Shown: positions 1-13,231, counted from the stretch's first letter. The stretch is 64,000 nucleotides of DNA from Chaunax sp. Z400 (GCA_037577475.1 CM075203.1:18190335-18254334), one strand, 5' to 3'. The notes: generated by a model from the letters alone, not told the origin. Numbers and translations are program-made.

Positions 1-3000
1 AATTACTACAGCTTTTTCAATAATTTACAATTACAACATTTCAAGTAACCAGTCATTTTATGACTTCAGCAACTAAAAATAAAGAGCATATGTATTCTAA
101 AAGTAAGCAAAGTATTCCCCAGGAATATGGGGAGCCATAATAGTAGAAAAAGCTACCACACTGCACTGAGACTTCAGGGGAAACAGATCAGCTATCATCC
201 GGCTTCACTGTTAGCTCTGACACATCCACAAACACAGCAAACAAGCAGGGTATCGATTTGCCTCCAGAGCTATGGTTGCTTTTAACCCTTAAACAGGCAG
301 GAGTGGAAAATGAGTTGTGAAAAATAACTTTATGTAATTTACCATCTCATATGCATCTAAATAAAACATTTCCACAGATATTTTTTTAGTCTTTTGATTT
401 GATGAGTTGTATCTCCCGGGTACAAGCTGCTGAATCACACCACAAACACTTTAAAGGGCTGATAACATCCAAAGTGGGTGCTCGATTTGACATAGTCCTG
501 TCCCATGACAGTGCAGGTACTGCTGGTGCTGGTTCTGTTTCCTCCACAATTCATTCATTCCATTCAGGATCACTGAAAGGTGTCTTACAATACCAATTTG
601 TAAAAATAGTGTAATCAAAAACAATCTAGTCACAGTTAAAACCACTTCTTTAAACCCTGCAAACATTAACCATGATACTTCACCTCATCTCTCCTTGGCT
701 GGTCCCTCCCAATCACCATCTCACAACCTAGTAATGTTTGGATTTTTAAATGTTAGATCACTGACATGGTGTTGCAATTCAAAAGTAGTAGGCTTACTGG
801 GGATGTAGCTTTAAATTCATGACCTCCATGAAACGTGGGCAAACTCAGTCTGAAAATTGTTTCTTCCAAGATGAAAAAAATTAACTCAGAAGTTCAACCT
901 AGTGGCCAACAAAGATGATAAATCCATTAAGGATGAGTCCTCATGCGAGTTAGTCTGTTCTGCAAACCACGCTCTGATGTTTTGATTGAATTTGATAGTA
1001 TTTTTCATTTTGCAGCCAAACATTTCCATTCATATCTTTTTTCTATTAAAATCTATTTTACTCTCAAATTTTTAGCTTCGTAGCCCACCAATACTGAAGT
1101 CTGCATGATTATTTTTTCAAATCACATCATTATTATGAGGTAATGCAGTGTGGACTTTTCAAATCAAGCTGCTTTTATATTGCGTTACCACACAACAATA
1201 ATGTTGCACTCAAAACACATCCAATACTCAAACTGTAAAACAGGCAATTGAAAACAGTCAGCTGGAACTTGCAAACACACTGGTATGGCCTTTTAAAGTG
1301 CTTCCTTATGATCATATGATTTGATCAAAAGCTCCAGAAGAACTACTAAATGCAACTTGGGATGATGTTCAGTCAGGACTAATGGGGATGATTAGCCACT
1401 AGAGGTGATATATCTATTCCAAGGTAAACTGCATTTGTTTATAGGATCCAGCCATCATTAGCAAAAACTTTGACATCTAAACTATCTACAGAAGACCTCA
1501 GATTTCCATGTTGTCACAACAGCAGTTTTTTTATTGCAACATTGACAGAACAAATAGTGAACAGAAATGTGCTCCTCCAGAGATGTGTGTACACACAGAC
1601 ATGTTGCAGACATGGAGCAGATCAGTATGATGCATGGATATAGCTGTCATGGTGATGTAAAGCTGTTGCAGAGCAGACAGCAGGCAGCTACTCTGTCTTC
1701 CAGACAGAGGATAGAGGATAACATGTGTGCAGTCTGATTTATTACCCATGGTTCAACCTGGCAGAGATGTATATTGTCTCTGTGAGGTTTCAAAAACTCC
1801 AGTGACAAATCACTATGTAAACAGAACATATCAGAGTGTATGATGCATTGTAGGCCATTTCTTATCAGATTTATACAGCTGTTCAGTTAATGCTTACCCT
1901 AACCCTCACATTCCACTTAATCTCATGTGTATTTTAGACCCAGTCATTGTTCACCATTTTGGGAAATAGATTTAGGTGAGAGGATAGATATTATTCTTGT
2001 ATCTGAACGGTAAATATGTAGCTCATAATAGTATAAATTACTCATAGCCATGCATAGACCAACACAAAACAAGGGCAGATGGATCTGTGTGCATGAGGAT
2101 CGTTTTCACATTGTTGTCTTGTGAATGCGGAACTTCTTAAGATGCAAGGAAAAACCTTTTCCATCTTTAGCAAAACGCTGTAAACAGGGTTTCAGTTTTG
2201 AGAAGGATCATTGGGTGCAATCGCAGTCAGATTTACAAATAGCTTAATAGCCATGGCTTCTTCTGGGCCACTTGATAATATGAAGTGGTGCTTTATGGAT
2301 CGAGTGTGCACTAAATCTTGCACCGAGCTGTGCTCGGTTTCCTCTATGGCTGAGACTAATGTGCATCTAAATTAGAGCACTTAAGGAAAATCCACTCAGA
2401 AGTGTCACTGGAAGCACAAACATGGCTGATAACAAGGGGGCCCTTCTTTTTTTTGTGCCAAAGTTGTAATCTTTATGTCAAGATTCAGCTGTCAACTTAA
2501 ACCTTTAATTAATCAGATTCCATAAACGTGTCATGGACAAGCTGGAGCAAGATAATACGAGGAGAGATGCCTCGTCGTTGCTCTGATTCTAGAGCAAAAT
2601 CAGCCCTTAACTTCTTCACCTTTTCTTACTGTGGCAAAGGTAAGCTGATCACAGATCTGCTATGTAGCTATGTAGACAGACGTCTTAGTGCAGATGCACA
2701 ACAAATGAAACTCTATAATTACACTCTGATAGAAGGCAGCTGGATTACTGCAATTAACTCATAAGAGCTAGTGATTAAGCTGCTGCTTCATGGAAAAGTA
2801 TTTTCACCATATGATCCTAAATTTAGGGTTGCTTTTGTGTTCTGACAGGTGCAACTCTGAAGTGTATTTAGCCCATAGCCAGGCAGACAGGTCAGATTAA
2901 ATCCCCTTATTGTTTTGGCAAATGCAATCAGAGATATAACCATCTCAAACACGATGTGTACATTCTTACTGTATGTCAGCTTTAGATACGAGTCAGTGGT

Positions 3001-4320
3001 ATACAGTATTTTTTCGTTATTGTGATGAATTCTCAGTGATTCTGTTTGGACAGCTATGGGACAACCCCTCCCTGCAGCAATGGGTAGCTTTCTGTCAGAC
3101 ATGGCACCCTGCCAGAGTAATTCCCTTGCAGAAATAAGCTCAATAAGAACGCTAAGGAGCAACATGGCAATTCATGTTCAATCTGAAAAGCTCTCACAGA
3201 AACGAGTGCTCTGATGAAGCACTTGCAAATAATTGCTTGACTTATTAGCAGCTCTCATCAGCTGAAGAGAAGGTAAGAGGTGGGTTGGAGAAGGCAGCCT
3301 GGGGAACTGTCAGCACTTTTTACATGTCACTTTTTTCTTTTTGTTTTTTTCTGTACTTTGACTCATAATGTTTTAAAGGTGAAAGTGTTAAATTGTCAGA
3401 GATGACAGAGAGCTACATATTTATACATTCTGTAGACACAAAGCAAGATTATAGCTTTCAATTAACATTTTTTTCTGTCCATTTATGCTTCTTTATGCTC
3501 TTCTCTGTTCTCAAACTAGTCACTTACTTTGAGTGTTGTCAGTTTGGTGTTATAATACTGTATGTCAAAGAAGTGTCATTTTGGTATTTGGAACTTTAGC
3601 AAAGATTGTATGTTTTGCTGTTTTCTAGCAGGGTGCTGAGTCTGAAAGTCATTAGTCAAATCTAACATCAGCTGCCTGCACAAGTCATTTTAAATCTCTA
3701 ATAACACTCCATAAAAATACTGCAGAGGCTCAGTTTGATCGACACTATCACATCATTTTATTACCCAGACCACTTAACTTTTTCTATCAACATAAAGAGG
3801 AAATATTAACATTCAAGGCAAGTCACAAAATATCAGCAAAATATTCACTGACAATATATTTAATTTGATTATGCAACATGTAACCAAAAAACCTGAACCC
3901 AGCCATAGTGCTTTTCCTAAACTGCACCACAGTTCGAAGTCTGGACTCAAACTGCCACCATCCATTCTGATCCCCTCTTTGAGACTCCAGTGAAGAACTA
4001 AATGTAGTAGTATGCTTTCCTAAACATATTTGTTGTTGCAAATTAGTTGCATGTAAACACATTTCTTGGAGATACGGTTGTGCATTGAAACGGTTGTGCA
4101 TTGAATTGTATCACATTGTATTTCGATCAGGAGAGGCTAGTGGTCGAAGCAAATAATATTCTTACATCAAATAATGTCATAATTAGTATGTCAGACAGTC
4201 TTTGATGTCTGAAAGTGTTTGGCGCTTACACTTTTCAGGGAGATTGAGATCATAGGGCATCTGGGTGAACACAGCAGGGAAGAGATCAAATCTGACTTTG
4301 ATGTCAGTGTTCTCCCTCAC
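1..4320. other. No gene recognised: AT-rich sequence upstream of KLHL10
   Basis: I see no exon-like open frame, RNA gene or clear mobile element here. The longest open frames are short and have the composition of random AT-rich sequence. The last few hundred bases must hold the KLHL10 promoter, with the TATA-like element at 4321-4328. The stretch is unique-looking rather than microsatellite-rich. Confidence 0.5.
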
Positions 4321-4328
4321 TATATAAA
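4321..4328 (+). promoter_or_regulatory. TATA box of the KLHL10 gene
   Basis: TATATAAA lies 86-93 bp upstream of the first in-frame ATG (4414). Transcription would be expected to start near 4350-4360, giving a 5' leader of about 60 bp. An in-frame TGA at 4393-4395 just before the ATG supports translation beginning at 4414. A focused TATA promoter suits a strongly tissue-restricted gene, and KLHL10 in mammals is germ-cell specific. The position is seen; the function is inferred. Confidence 0.5.
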
Positions 4329-4413
4329 TCTGTTGAGACTCCAGACAAACTACCCATCAAAGACACTGTCCTAGTGAAAAAGATAATATAAGTGACTAAG
4401 GAAAAATTCTAAC

Positions 4414-4538
4414 ATGTTAGGCTCAGAAAATCATAACGACTCTCTGCAGAGACACTTTTGTGATGCAATCATCAGAGTGGAAGGTGTCGAATTTCATGTG
4501 CACAAGATCATCCTCTGTAAATGCAGCATGTACTTCCA
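4414..4538 (+). CDS. klhl10: KLHL10 exon 1: start codon and first part of BTB
   Basis: The ATG at 4414 is followed by MLGSENHNDSLQRHFCDAII, which enters the BTB fold at the family's LCDVVIKV strand. The exon ends in ...SMYF plus CA, with donor gtgagt at 4539, and exon 2 completes the CAA codon (Q). Human KLHL10 has about 37 residues before this point, including the BTB dimer helix. Here only about 14 precede it. Confidence 0.8.
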
Positions 4539-7417
4539 GTGAGTTAATTATCTGATAGAATATAGAAGAGAGGATACTGGATGGAGAATATACACATATT
4601 TGAAAGGATGATTCAGAATTGTAAAGGTTACCAATGGGTCTGATTTCATGTTCTACAGTAGAGTTTGAAAAATCAGTTCAAATGAAGGTTTTTGCAGCCA
4701 TTTTAGTGGATAATTGAAGATAATATAATCTTCCATGATGTGAAGATTGGTGGTGTTGTATTGATTGAACATTGTGTTTTAAAGATTGGTCACATGATGT
4801 GGAATTATCACTATGCTAGCTAGCTAATTATTGTTTATACTGTGAAAAGAGGAAAATGTTGAACACTGTTTATTTTCAATCATCTGCTATGTCTTTCTTC
4901 ACAGAGCTCTCTTCATACGCCACTCAACCCCTGACAGGAGGGTTTTTCAGATCCCAGGTCTGTCCGCAGACATTATGCAGCTCATCGTTGAGTTTGCATA
5001 CACAGGCTCTGTATCTATGACGGAGGGCAATGTACAGCAGCTGTTTCAGGCAGCCGACCAGCTTAGTATAGCTGGCATTGTACAAGCGTGCTGCAAATTT
5101 CTGGTGGAGACGCTCAGTACAGAGAACTGCATTGGTATTTGGCAGTCAGCTAACATCCGCTTCTATCCTGAACTGAAGCACAAGGCCTACCACTATATAT
5201 TGAATCATTTTGAGGAGGTTGTTTCCAGTGAACAGTTCCAGCAGCTCTCTGTGCAGGAACTCACTGACATCATAGGTAGAGACGAACTCAATGTGAGCCA
5301 GGAGAGTATCGTGTATGAGACCGTCCTCAAGTGGATCAACCATGCACCTGAAGAAAGAAAAAGACACTTCCCTGTACTCTTGTCAAAGGTATGACAATAT
5401 TCTGTGACTACATTTAGTTAAGATTTGTATGTCTGTTCAGCAATTAGCTGATTATGTCATCTTGAGGCAACAATATCAAGGGAAATCCGATTCTGGGGAA
5501 ACACTGAAAAAGTCCTGCTTTCTAGGTTTTCTTCTAGGGTGTCAGAAAGAGCAGAGGCTGCTACTGTACCTTATTTATCTTCAACAGTCGCAAACATACA
5601 TTGGAAAAAAATGTGGCCCCAAAATTTCACAAGGTTCACACAGTTTTAATTGAAAAAATGGGTAAAAAGAGATACGATTTATAAGATGGCAACAGAGGTC
5701 TGAGCACTGGACACAAGTACTATGTCATTATGTTCAATTTGTTCTGTTTTCTCTGTAGGTTCGGCTTGCCTTGACCAGTGTACAGTACATCAAGGCAGTG
5801 AGGTCCAGTATGTTAGTGAGGAGCAACAAGGAGTGCGTGCAAATTGCTAGACATGCTAGTCGACTCAAACGTCACATGGGCATGATCAGACCCCAACTGT
5901 CTGTTTGCTCTAACCCCATCGCTCGTCCTCGCTTACCTAATGCCCTCCTTTTTGCCTTTGGAGGCTGGAGCGGCAGGGGTCCAACTAATATCACAGAGGT
6001 TTACGATATCCACACTAACAGCTGGATCAATGTGACAGACCATCTAGAGCGTCCTCGTGCCTATCATGGTACTGCCTTCTACAATGGATCTGTCTATTGT
6101 GTTGGTGGCTATGATGGACAGGGCACTACCAACAGTGTGCGCAGATTTGATTTGAAAACACACACTTGGCATGAGGTATCACCCATGTATCACAGACGCT
6201 GCTATGCAAACGTTACTGTGCTGAATGGATACATTTACGCAATAGGAGGCTCTGATGGGACAAATCGACTCAGAAGTGCAGAGCGCTACAATCCCGAGAC
6301 CAACCAATGGAATCTCATTGCATCCATGCTTGAGCCAAGGAGCGATGCCGGTTGCGCAGTACTCCACAACCAGGTGAGTGAAATTAAAGAGCAGTTGTAA
6401 GTAATTCTGGAGTTAATATAATAGATACAGGAACATACTGTAGGTGCATGTGGTTACCTGTTTGTTTGCCTCGTGTTTAAGAAGAAGCCTGCTAATTCAG
6501 GCAGTAGTGTAGATTAGGCCCGCAGCAGTTACCGGTTTCATGGTATACCATGGTGTAAGATTGTTAGAGGTTACCATGAACATTTCTTTATTACCCGTGT
6601 TATTAAAATTAATGGCAAATGTCAGATGGGCCTCTCCATTATTACTCAATTACCTGTCAGACAACGCAGCGGGAGCTACTGCATAATTTTGTAGCAGTAA
6701 CTTAACTTATTCAGAGTTATACATCATGAAAAAGCATATTTTACCTAAAATATGGCTATAAGGAGTTGCAAGAAAAGTGCTAAATTACTTAATGGCCTTA
6801 CCTTTCTCCCCAGATTTACATTTGTGGTGGTTTCAATGGGAACGTCTGCCTTGACACTTGTGAATATTACAATCCAGAGACTGACCAGTGGACAAGTTTC
6901 ACCGCCATGAGCACCCAGCGCAGTGGAATTGGTGTCACTGCTTATGCAGACCACATTTTTGCAGTAAGTAAACTTACACTCAAGAGTTGAGGCCAGCAGA
7001 TGTTTTGAACAGGTGGAGCTAAATGCTAACACCATCACTTGACTTGTTATTTTACTTTTGTTCTCATAGGTTGGTGGCTATAATGGAGCCTTGCGTTTAA
7101 GGAGCGTTGAGGCCTACAACCCAAATACCAACACCTGGCAGGCGGTATCCTCCATGTTGACCACCCGCAGCAACTTCGGCATCGCAGTGATTGACAACAA
7201 GCTGTTTGTTGTCGGAGGCTTCAACGGCATTGTCACCACCAATTCCACCGAGTACTATGATGCAAATACTGGTCAGTGGTCTGTGACCAGTCCGATGGAG
7301 ATTTTCCGCAGTGGTCTGAGCTGCTCTGTGGTGTCCGGGCTCCCCAACGTAGAGGAATATGTCATCTGTCGTGACACCCTGCTACGATTAGGTGAAGAGC
7401 AAGGCTTTGTGGAGTAA
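4414..7417 (+). CDS. klhl10: KLHL10-like BTB-BACK-kelch protein (5 exons)
   Basis: This is a complete spliced gene: join(4414..4538, 4905..5388, 5759..6373, 6814..6963, 7070..7417), 1722 nt including the stop, 573 residues. The product has a BTB domain (about residues 12-115), a BACK domain (about 120-225) and six kelch repeats (about 265-565). Each repeat carries the GG doublet: FAFGGW, YCVGGY, YAIGGS, YICGGF, FAVGGY and FVVGGF. Telling matches to human KLHL10 are DELNVSQE in BACK, RPRLPNALLFAFGGWSG at the start of the propeller and SGLPNVEEYVICRD at the C-terminus. The family protein is a substrate adaptor for CUL3-RING ubiquitin ligase, using BTB/BACK to bind CUL3 and the propeller to bind substrate. 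In mammals it is needed in spermatids. The human protein is 608 residues; this one is shorter at both ends. Teleosts carry several klhl10 paralogues and I cannot tell which this is. All introns are GT-AG and the frame is intact. Confidence 0.93.
4905..5388 (+). CDS. klhl10: KLHL10 exon 2: rest of BTB and BACK
   Basis: The acceptor ttcttcacag precedes 484 bp that begin ALFIRHSTPDRRVFQIPG, the usual BTB sequence after YF(R). The BACK hallmarks NCIGIWQ..., HFEEVV and DELNVSQES follow. The exon ends at AAG with donor gtatga. The length and the phase (1 nt to complete the codon, then 161 codons) fit exons 1 and 3. Confidence 0.93.
5759..6373 (+). CDS. klhl10: KLHL10 exon 3: end of BACK and kelch repeats 1-3
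   Basis: The acceptor ttctctgtag opens with VRLAL, the conserved BACK-to-kelch sequence of the family. This is followed by a linker of about 55 residues and kelch repeats 1 to 3 (FAFGGWSG, YCVGGYDG, YAIGGSDG). The exon is 615 bp, phase 0 at both ends, with donor gtgagt after CAG. Confidence 0.95.
6814..6963 (+). CDS. klhl10: KLHL10 exon 4: kelch repeat 4
   Basis: The exon is 150 bp and phase 0. Its acceptor ctttctccccag precedes IYICGGFNGNVCLDTCEYY, nearly the same as human IYICGGFNGNECL. It ends HIFA with donor gtaagt. Its frame is too short to stand alone, but splice sites and homology fix both ends. Confidence 0.93.
7070..7417 (+). CDS. klhl10: KLHL10 exon 5: kelch repeats 5-6, C-terminus and stop
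   Basis: The acceptor tgttctcatag opens with VGGYNGALRLRSVEAYNP (repeat 5), then KLFVVGGFNG (repeat 6), the closing strand and VEEYVICRDTLLRLGEEQG before TAA at 7415-7417. The C-terminal tail after VEEY is about 10-15 residues shorter than in human KLHL10. Confidence 0.95.
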   Translation, partial: VGGYNGALRLRSVEAYNPNTNTWQAVSSMLTTRSNFGIAVIDNKLFVVGGFNGIVTTNSTEYYDANTGQWSVTSPMEIFRSGLSCSVVSGLPNVEEYVICRDTLLRLGEEQGFVE

Positions 7418-7561
7418 AGACATTCCAGAATCAGCTTTATCAGTCACATGCAATTATGCATTAAATTTTTAGGCTGTTTCTTGATACAATGATGTAATAT
7501 GAATATTTATATCTCGATTTTTTTTCAATAATGTTATGTACAGTGAGTACATAACATTTAT

Positions 7562-7567
7562 AATAAA
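7562..7567 (+). terminator. Poly(A) signal of KLHL10
   Basis: AATAAA lies 145 bp after the stop codon, the first such hexamer downstream in a suitable context. It predicts a short 3' UTR of about 165 bp. The motif is seen; its use is inferred. Confidence 0.5.
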
Positions 7568-10500
7568 AACTTGTATAAAAACAACCTCTTTCTATTGTCA
7601 ATCGATTAATTATTATTGATCAATGTGTGTGTAGGATTACAACAAAGCTTTGAAGAGGTGGGTGGGACTTTTTTCTGTTTCTCTCTACAACCTCTTTCTT
7701 TCTTGTTCACATTCCCAAAAAACATTGTTTTCAACTTTGCCTTCTACACGTCAACTATATCTGCGTCACCTCATGACAGCACAAAGTAACTCTCATATCT
7801 TCATCTCCTGCTGTCCTGACATTTGTCAGCCACTTGTTCCTTAATGGTAGATAGTGATACCACAGTGTTGGGTTGCCGTTGCATTCTGTCATCTAGTGGT
7901 TGCTTCAAATGTTTGTTTGACGTACAAATGTACTGTCATCACCTCAGACTTGACTTACCTCAGGTTACACCGAGTTTGATGAATGTAACGTACGATGAAT
8001 ATATTTTTACATGAAATATGTATTTCCATATTTTCATATGTGGAGGTCTCATCTGGTTCCTGAGTTTGTATTGGTTCCCATAATGAAGAAATATCACCAC
8101 ATAAAAGAAGATTGTGCAAAAAAATAAAACGGGTTAAGTAGCACATTTCACATTATGTCATATATTACTGGAGTAATTTGAAGGGATTATGTTGCTTTGC
8201 TTTTGTTTTCTCCTCGCCTTTCACAAAATAGTAGAAATATGTTCTTTTATGCTGATTGATGCCAAACCTGCTACTGTGCCAAAACTTGATATATAAGACT
8301 CTGACGGTATGTTTTAAGCTTATAATATCATGCTTTTATGAGAACCATATGGAAAAGAGCACTAAACAGATATGACCACATCCATATACTCTAACATAAA
8401 ATTAAAGTCACTGAGCTGAAGCAATCAATTTTTGTCTCATGCCACAGAGTTAATCTTACTGCTTTCAAATATAGCAAGTGTGTGGGATTGTGTGTAATTT
8501 CAAAGTGACACAAATGAATATATAACAACCTCTGATAACAGGGGACACTTATAGATTTAAATCATATGGAAGGGAAATGAATGAATTCAAGCAGATTATA
8601 GTGAGGTAAAATAAATGAATACTTTCAAAACAATTGTAAACCCTTAATATAAATTACGAACACTGCAAACAAAATATTCAACTGCACCCATGTTGGCAAA
8701 ACAAAACCGAACTTGTAACCAAACCATTTCCGCTACATATTTGTTACAATAAATCATATTTACATAAGTAAAAACCTGTCAAATCGCACAAACACATATT
8801 GAACTTTAGCTTCCTCATTTTCTTACCATTGTAAGGTTTACAAGTTAAGTTAGTTCATGTATTTTAGTTGATTTGCTAAAAATGCATATGCAACCCACCC
8901 TGGGTTGATCTGGCTTTAATGTTCCAACCCTAAAGGAATCAAAGCATCAAATATGGGATTTTCGGGGCTCGGCACAGGAAGAGTGGCCGATGCAAGATCC
9001 CTGTCCCAATGCCTTCAGACATCCCTCTGCCCTACAGAGGATGTCACCCATGTCCAACCACAACTGCACCTCTGCATCTTAGTTTGGTCCAGGTGTTGTA
9101 GCCTCAGGCACGGTGCTGATAGTCCGGCCCTGTTCTTGCTAGAGCCGGGGATGCTCTGCCATGGACTATTGGTGGCTAGAGACGGGTGAAACACTGCTTG
9201 TGCTGGATTCCTCCTACAGTGGGCTGGCCCACTTTAGAAAGTTTTAATGTGTGTAAAAAATACATACTAAGTATAATACCAGAAGTTATTTAAAAGAAAA
9301 TTTGGTCAAAATCCTATGAAATTTCTTTCCACTGTCTCCCTCCAACCCCCCTTTTCCGGAACCGGTCGCCTCATCTAATTCAATAATAAATAAAATGCAG
9401 ATTACACAACAGGAGGAGTATGATAGACTCCTTCTTTGCAGAGCAAAATCTGTCTGGCACTGTAAGACACCCAGATCCTCATACCGCATGCCCAGATTGA
9501 AGGACAGGACAGGTTAAAAAAAGGCTTATGAAATGCAAATATTCACTTACAATTGATTTTCCTTGCCTCATTTTATTTTTACCACTGCCAATAGAGTTGG
9601 AGGTTATGTCATCATCCATGTCTGTTTTTATGAGACACACTCACAGTCACAGTCACAGAGACACAAATTATGCCCATGTGCTCACAACCATTTTATCTAC
9701 TTATTTTACTGTTTTATTTTCATTATATTTATGTAGTATTTTTCTTTGTGATTTTGTTTGGTATTTTAAATAAAATATTAAGAAACATTCAAATGCGTAT
9801 ATGTTTAGCATTATAAATTTAATGGCTGTCCTTTCAAATTGTGTTACTACTTTTCATCAGAATACTAGTTTTCAGTGTAATTTTATTGTATGTGAATAAA
9901 TGTCTTGATGAATATTTATTATAAGCTGTTTGTTGTGTCTGGAGATCTGCAAAATAATTCCTGATTTCTTGAGTTTTAATGACACTGGTGTTGGAGGAGG
10001 TATGCACTCTCTGACTGTGTAACTATTATAACTATTATTATTGAAATAGGTTATTCAGCTCCCAAAATGCTTGATGCAAAATCCTAAAATTGTGCTGAGG
10101 TCATGCAATTAGACATGGCAATAAGACTACGTTTTATTCATTGACTTTAAGCCAATTTTTGTATAATGTTCAAAAAGTAAAGTTACAAGTTAAAGGCACC
10201 AGTGGTCCTTTTAATTAACCACTATCAAAAACATGCTGGTATGTTTAGTGAAGTGCTGTGTGGACATTGCTCCCTTCTCTACCATGTCCATACATTCCTC
10301 ATGAGGGTGTACCCTCCCTCCTCACAGACAGGGGGAGCCGCCTCCCTGTGATAACTCAACGCTGACTCTGAAAAACTGCCTGCTCATCTTTGGAGGTGAC
10401 AGCGTGAGGTGTCAGTCTCACAGAGGAAAGAAATGTTAAGCAACACTATGTATCATCTGGCTAGTCCTGGTCCTGGTGGGGTTTATGATGGAGGAGTGAT

Positions 10501-11044
10501 GGTATAAAAGTTCAGGGAGGAGCTTTGCCAAGATAGCCCTTAGTGAAGCCTAAAGGGAACATCAGATATTTCTTGGGCAGTGTTGCCCTGTAAGAGCTGT
10601 CCTTAACACTGCTCTCGCTAAGTTTTCTCTCCAAAATTATAAAGGCCCACTGAGTCCAATCACTTTTGCACCAGAAGTATCATTTTAACTTGGTATGCTT
10701 TCAAAAACTCCTGTAAATAGCCACTCATAGTGTTTTTGTGGTCAATCTTGCACTGAATAGATAGTTGCTGGATGTGTACCTAGATCTGCAGACCATTTAA
10801 AAAGAGGAGGAGCTCATTCCTCATTATTTACCTCCCTCCTCTGGTGGAAATGCTACATTGCAATACATGAGAACTATACTGTAGATCCTAAATCAGTCCC
10901 TCAGGATCTGGTGGGCCTTTTTTGGGATTGTTGCCTGATTTCATGGTAGATTTTCTCTAAAGGTGTGATACATGCTGCGATATTTTAATGCACATGCACA
11001 TGCACATATATATACATATATATATACATATATGTATATATGTA

Positions 11045-11087
<43 letters not shown>

Positions 11088-12309
11088 AAATGCTAAGTAT
11101 TGCTTTGATTAAAATCTTTTTCCTATGCTTGCTAGTGTTATTAATATGATTCCAGCTTAACTGTGACATGCATGGGCGCTGTACTGCCTGGTGAGACTGT
11201 ATACAGGTAAAGCAGAAATTGACTTTGACATACAGTGCATGTTTTCATTAACACAGGGTCAAATTCTTGAGCCCTGCACACATGCTGACATCCGCTCGAC
11301 TTGGCGTTTTGTGGAACACAAGCCAGGAGCCAACTGCCATTTGATCCACTGTCAGACAATAAGCCTGTAAAAATCCCTAAGTTTCCACAGGCAACAGGAT
11401 TAAAATCTGAACTGTTCCCTTCATACCACCAGGATGAAACAAGATAATTTGCTCTCTACTGTCATTTTTCCTCTGTTGCAAGGTAAACATATCATTTTGT
11501 GGTTGACTTCTTCCTGCCTCCAGCCAGTGGATGCCACAGACCTTTAGATGGCTAACTGACACATTGGTACATTCATGCACATAATCAGGGAAATGAAAAA
11601 CACTGTAAGAAGGGTTAAGAACTAAGAGCAGCTCAATATTTGATGAACCCTCACTGAGACCTGCTAATTCCACATGAATAACTTGATTTCACAGGCTTAA
11701 ATAAAATACTGCCTCAGCAGATTTGGTCCTCTGTGAAACCTGCCCCTTTGGTTTGAACTCATTTTTGTGATGCCATAGAGCTCTTTGACTTGTCCAGACC
11801 ACTACAGCCATTGAAATGTGCATTACTGTTAAGAGCAAAGTGTTTTCTCATTTTTCTTTTTGCATGAAAAGAACTTATATTGTATGTAGTTTGAAGAAAT
11901 TTCAGGTGTTAGATGTCATGACTTCTTTAATCTCCCAGCGTCTATGTACTGTAGCTTAAAGGGAGGAATTTAATTTGAAAATAATGTTTGTATATCCACA
12001 CTGAAAATGTCTATCTCAACATAAATCATTTTTTAAAACACAGATTCTGCCCCAGCAGAGGGATTAATTACTCCATTCTTAGTCAAATACAAGAAACGTG
12101 TCTCAAGAAATTCTATTATTCTTAATACTACTGCAGTGAAGTACCTGTGTTTTTTCAATACATAATCACTTGTTGTCAGAACTCAGGCTATTTGTTTTGG
12201 AAACAAGTTGAAATGATTCCTTGTATTTTTTGTTTAAAAAAAATGTGCAAGCATTATCTCAACCCATACATGCTGATAATGGCTAAGATTAAGATCATTG
12301 ATGCCAAGT
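7568..12309. other. Intergenic, no gene recognised
   Basis: This is AT-rich sequence with no splice-bounded open frame I can support. A more GC-rich patch at about 8945-9235 may be an old repeat copy but I cannot name it. A (TA)n tract sits at 10997-11085. Confidence 0.4.
10997..11085. repeat. (TA)n/(CATATA)n microsatellite
   Basis: An alternating CATATA/TATA tract of about 90 bp is preceded by CACATG repeats. Open frames of repeated Y-I residues across it are artefacts of the repeat. Confidence 0.9.
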
Positions 12310-12317
12310 CATCTAAT

Positions 12318-12733
12318 AAGGGGTGGATCCAGGGGCGGGGACAGAGGGCCACTGGCCCCAGCTGAAATCTGATTGACCGCTGTCTTTTTTTTTTTTTTTG
12401 TCTGTTTGTTTACAACTTGAAATTATTTTATTTATTACATAATTGGAAAAAAGTGTCTTATGTTTTATATTCGTTCATGCATCCTAGTTTAAAATTCAAT
12501 AATTGCTCAACTTTTTGATGTACACAATGTGCTTGAAAAAGGCACAATTTGCATAATATATTCAATTATGTGTGTCTTTACAGCAAACGATGAATGACTG
12601 GTGGAATATTCTGTGTATACATCTTACTGAATAAGGAAATGTGCATGAATGTTGGACGTATAGTTGGCCCCTCTGTAAAAAAATGTGGCCCCTCTATGGC
12701 CCCTGATTTAGAAAAATTCTAGATCCGCCACTG
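12318..12733 (+). mobile_element. hAT-type MITE with 8-bp target-site duplication
   Basis: A 416-bp non-coding element is bounded by inverted ends: aaggggtggatccag at the left and ctagatccgccactg at the right. It is flanked on both sides by the identical 8-mer catctaat (12310-12317 and 12734-12741), the duplication length of hAT transposases. The interior holds the GGCCCC-rich sub-terminal blocks and ctgaaatctgattg, shared with the copies at 39865 and 47753. It has no coding capacity and was presumably mobilised in trans. Confidence 0.85.
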
Positions 12734-13231
12734 CATCTAATGATTATGTTTTTAGTCATGGTAATGACATAGCTGTAGGGATGGCAAGACCAATCATTTA
12801 AATCTGAGTACAAATAACACTAATTTCAACCTAAAATTGCATGCAGCACATACACTGAGTCCAACGTTGTGCGCATACAATACACCAGTCCTTCTCTTTG
12901 GAAAACATCCATCATCCATTATCTATAACTGCATATCTTTTGCAGGAGATGGAGCCTATCCCAGCTGACAATGGGGAAGAGGCGGAGTACACCCTGGACA
13001 ACAGGCTGCTACTTCATGACAGCGCTGACTCATAGAAAAACAACCATTTCCAAAAACCATGCATACAAATTGTCAGGTGACGTAGTGTAAAAAGAGCGAT
13101 AAAGTCTGAGCAAGGGTGAAGGTTGGGATTAGGATTAGGGCTAGCCAGAGTAACAGTGTTTGTGTCCTGTATGGAACCAAATGTCAATGTTGACATTTTT
13201 TAATATAGGTCCAAAACAATTTTTTTAACAC

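Noticed and set aside
8953..9189. 78-codon + strand frame in a GC-richer patch
   Set aside because: No family resemblance, no clear acceptor or donor; likely an old repeat copy.
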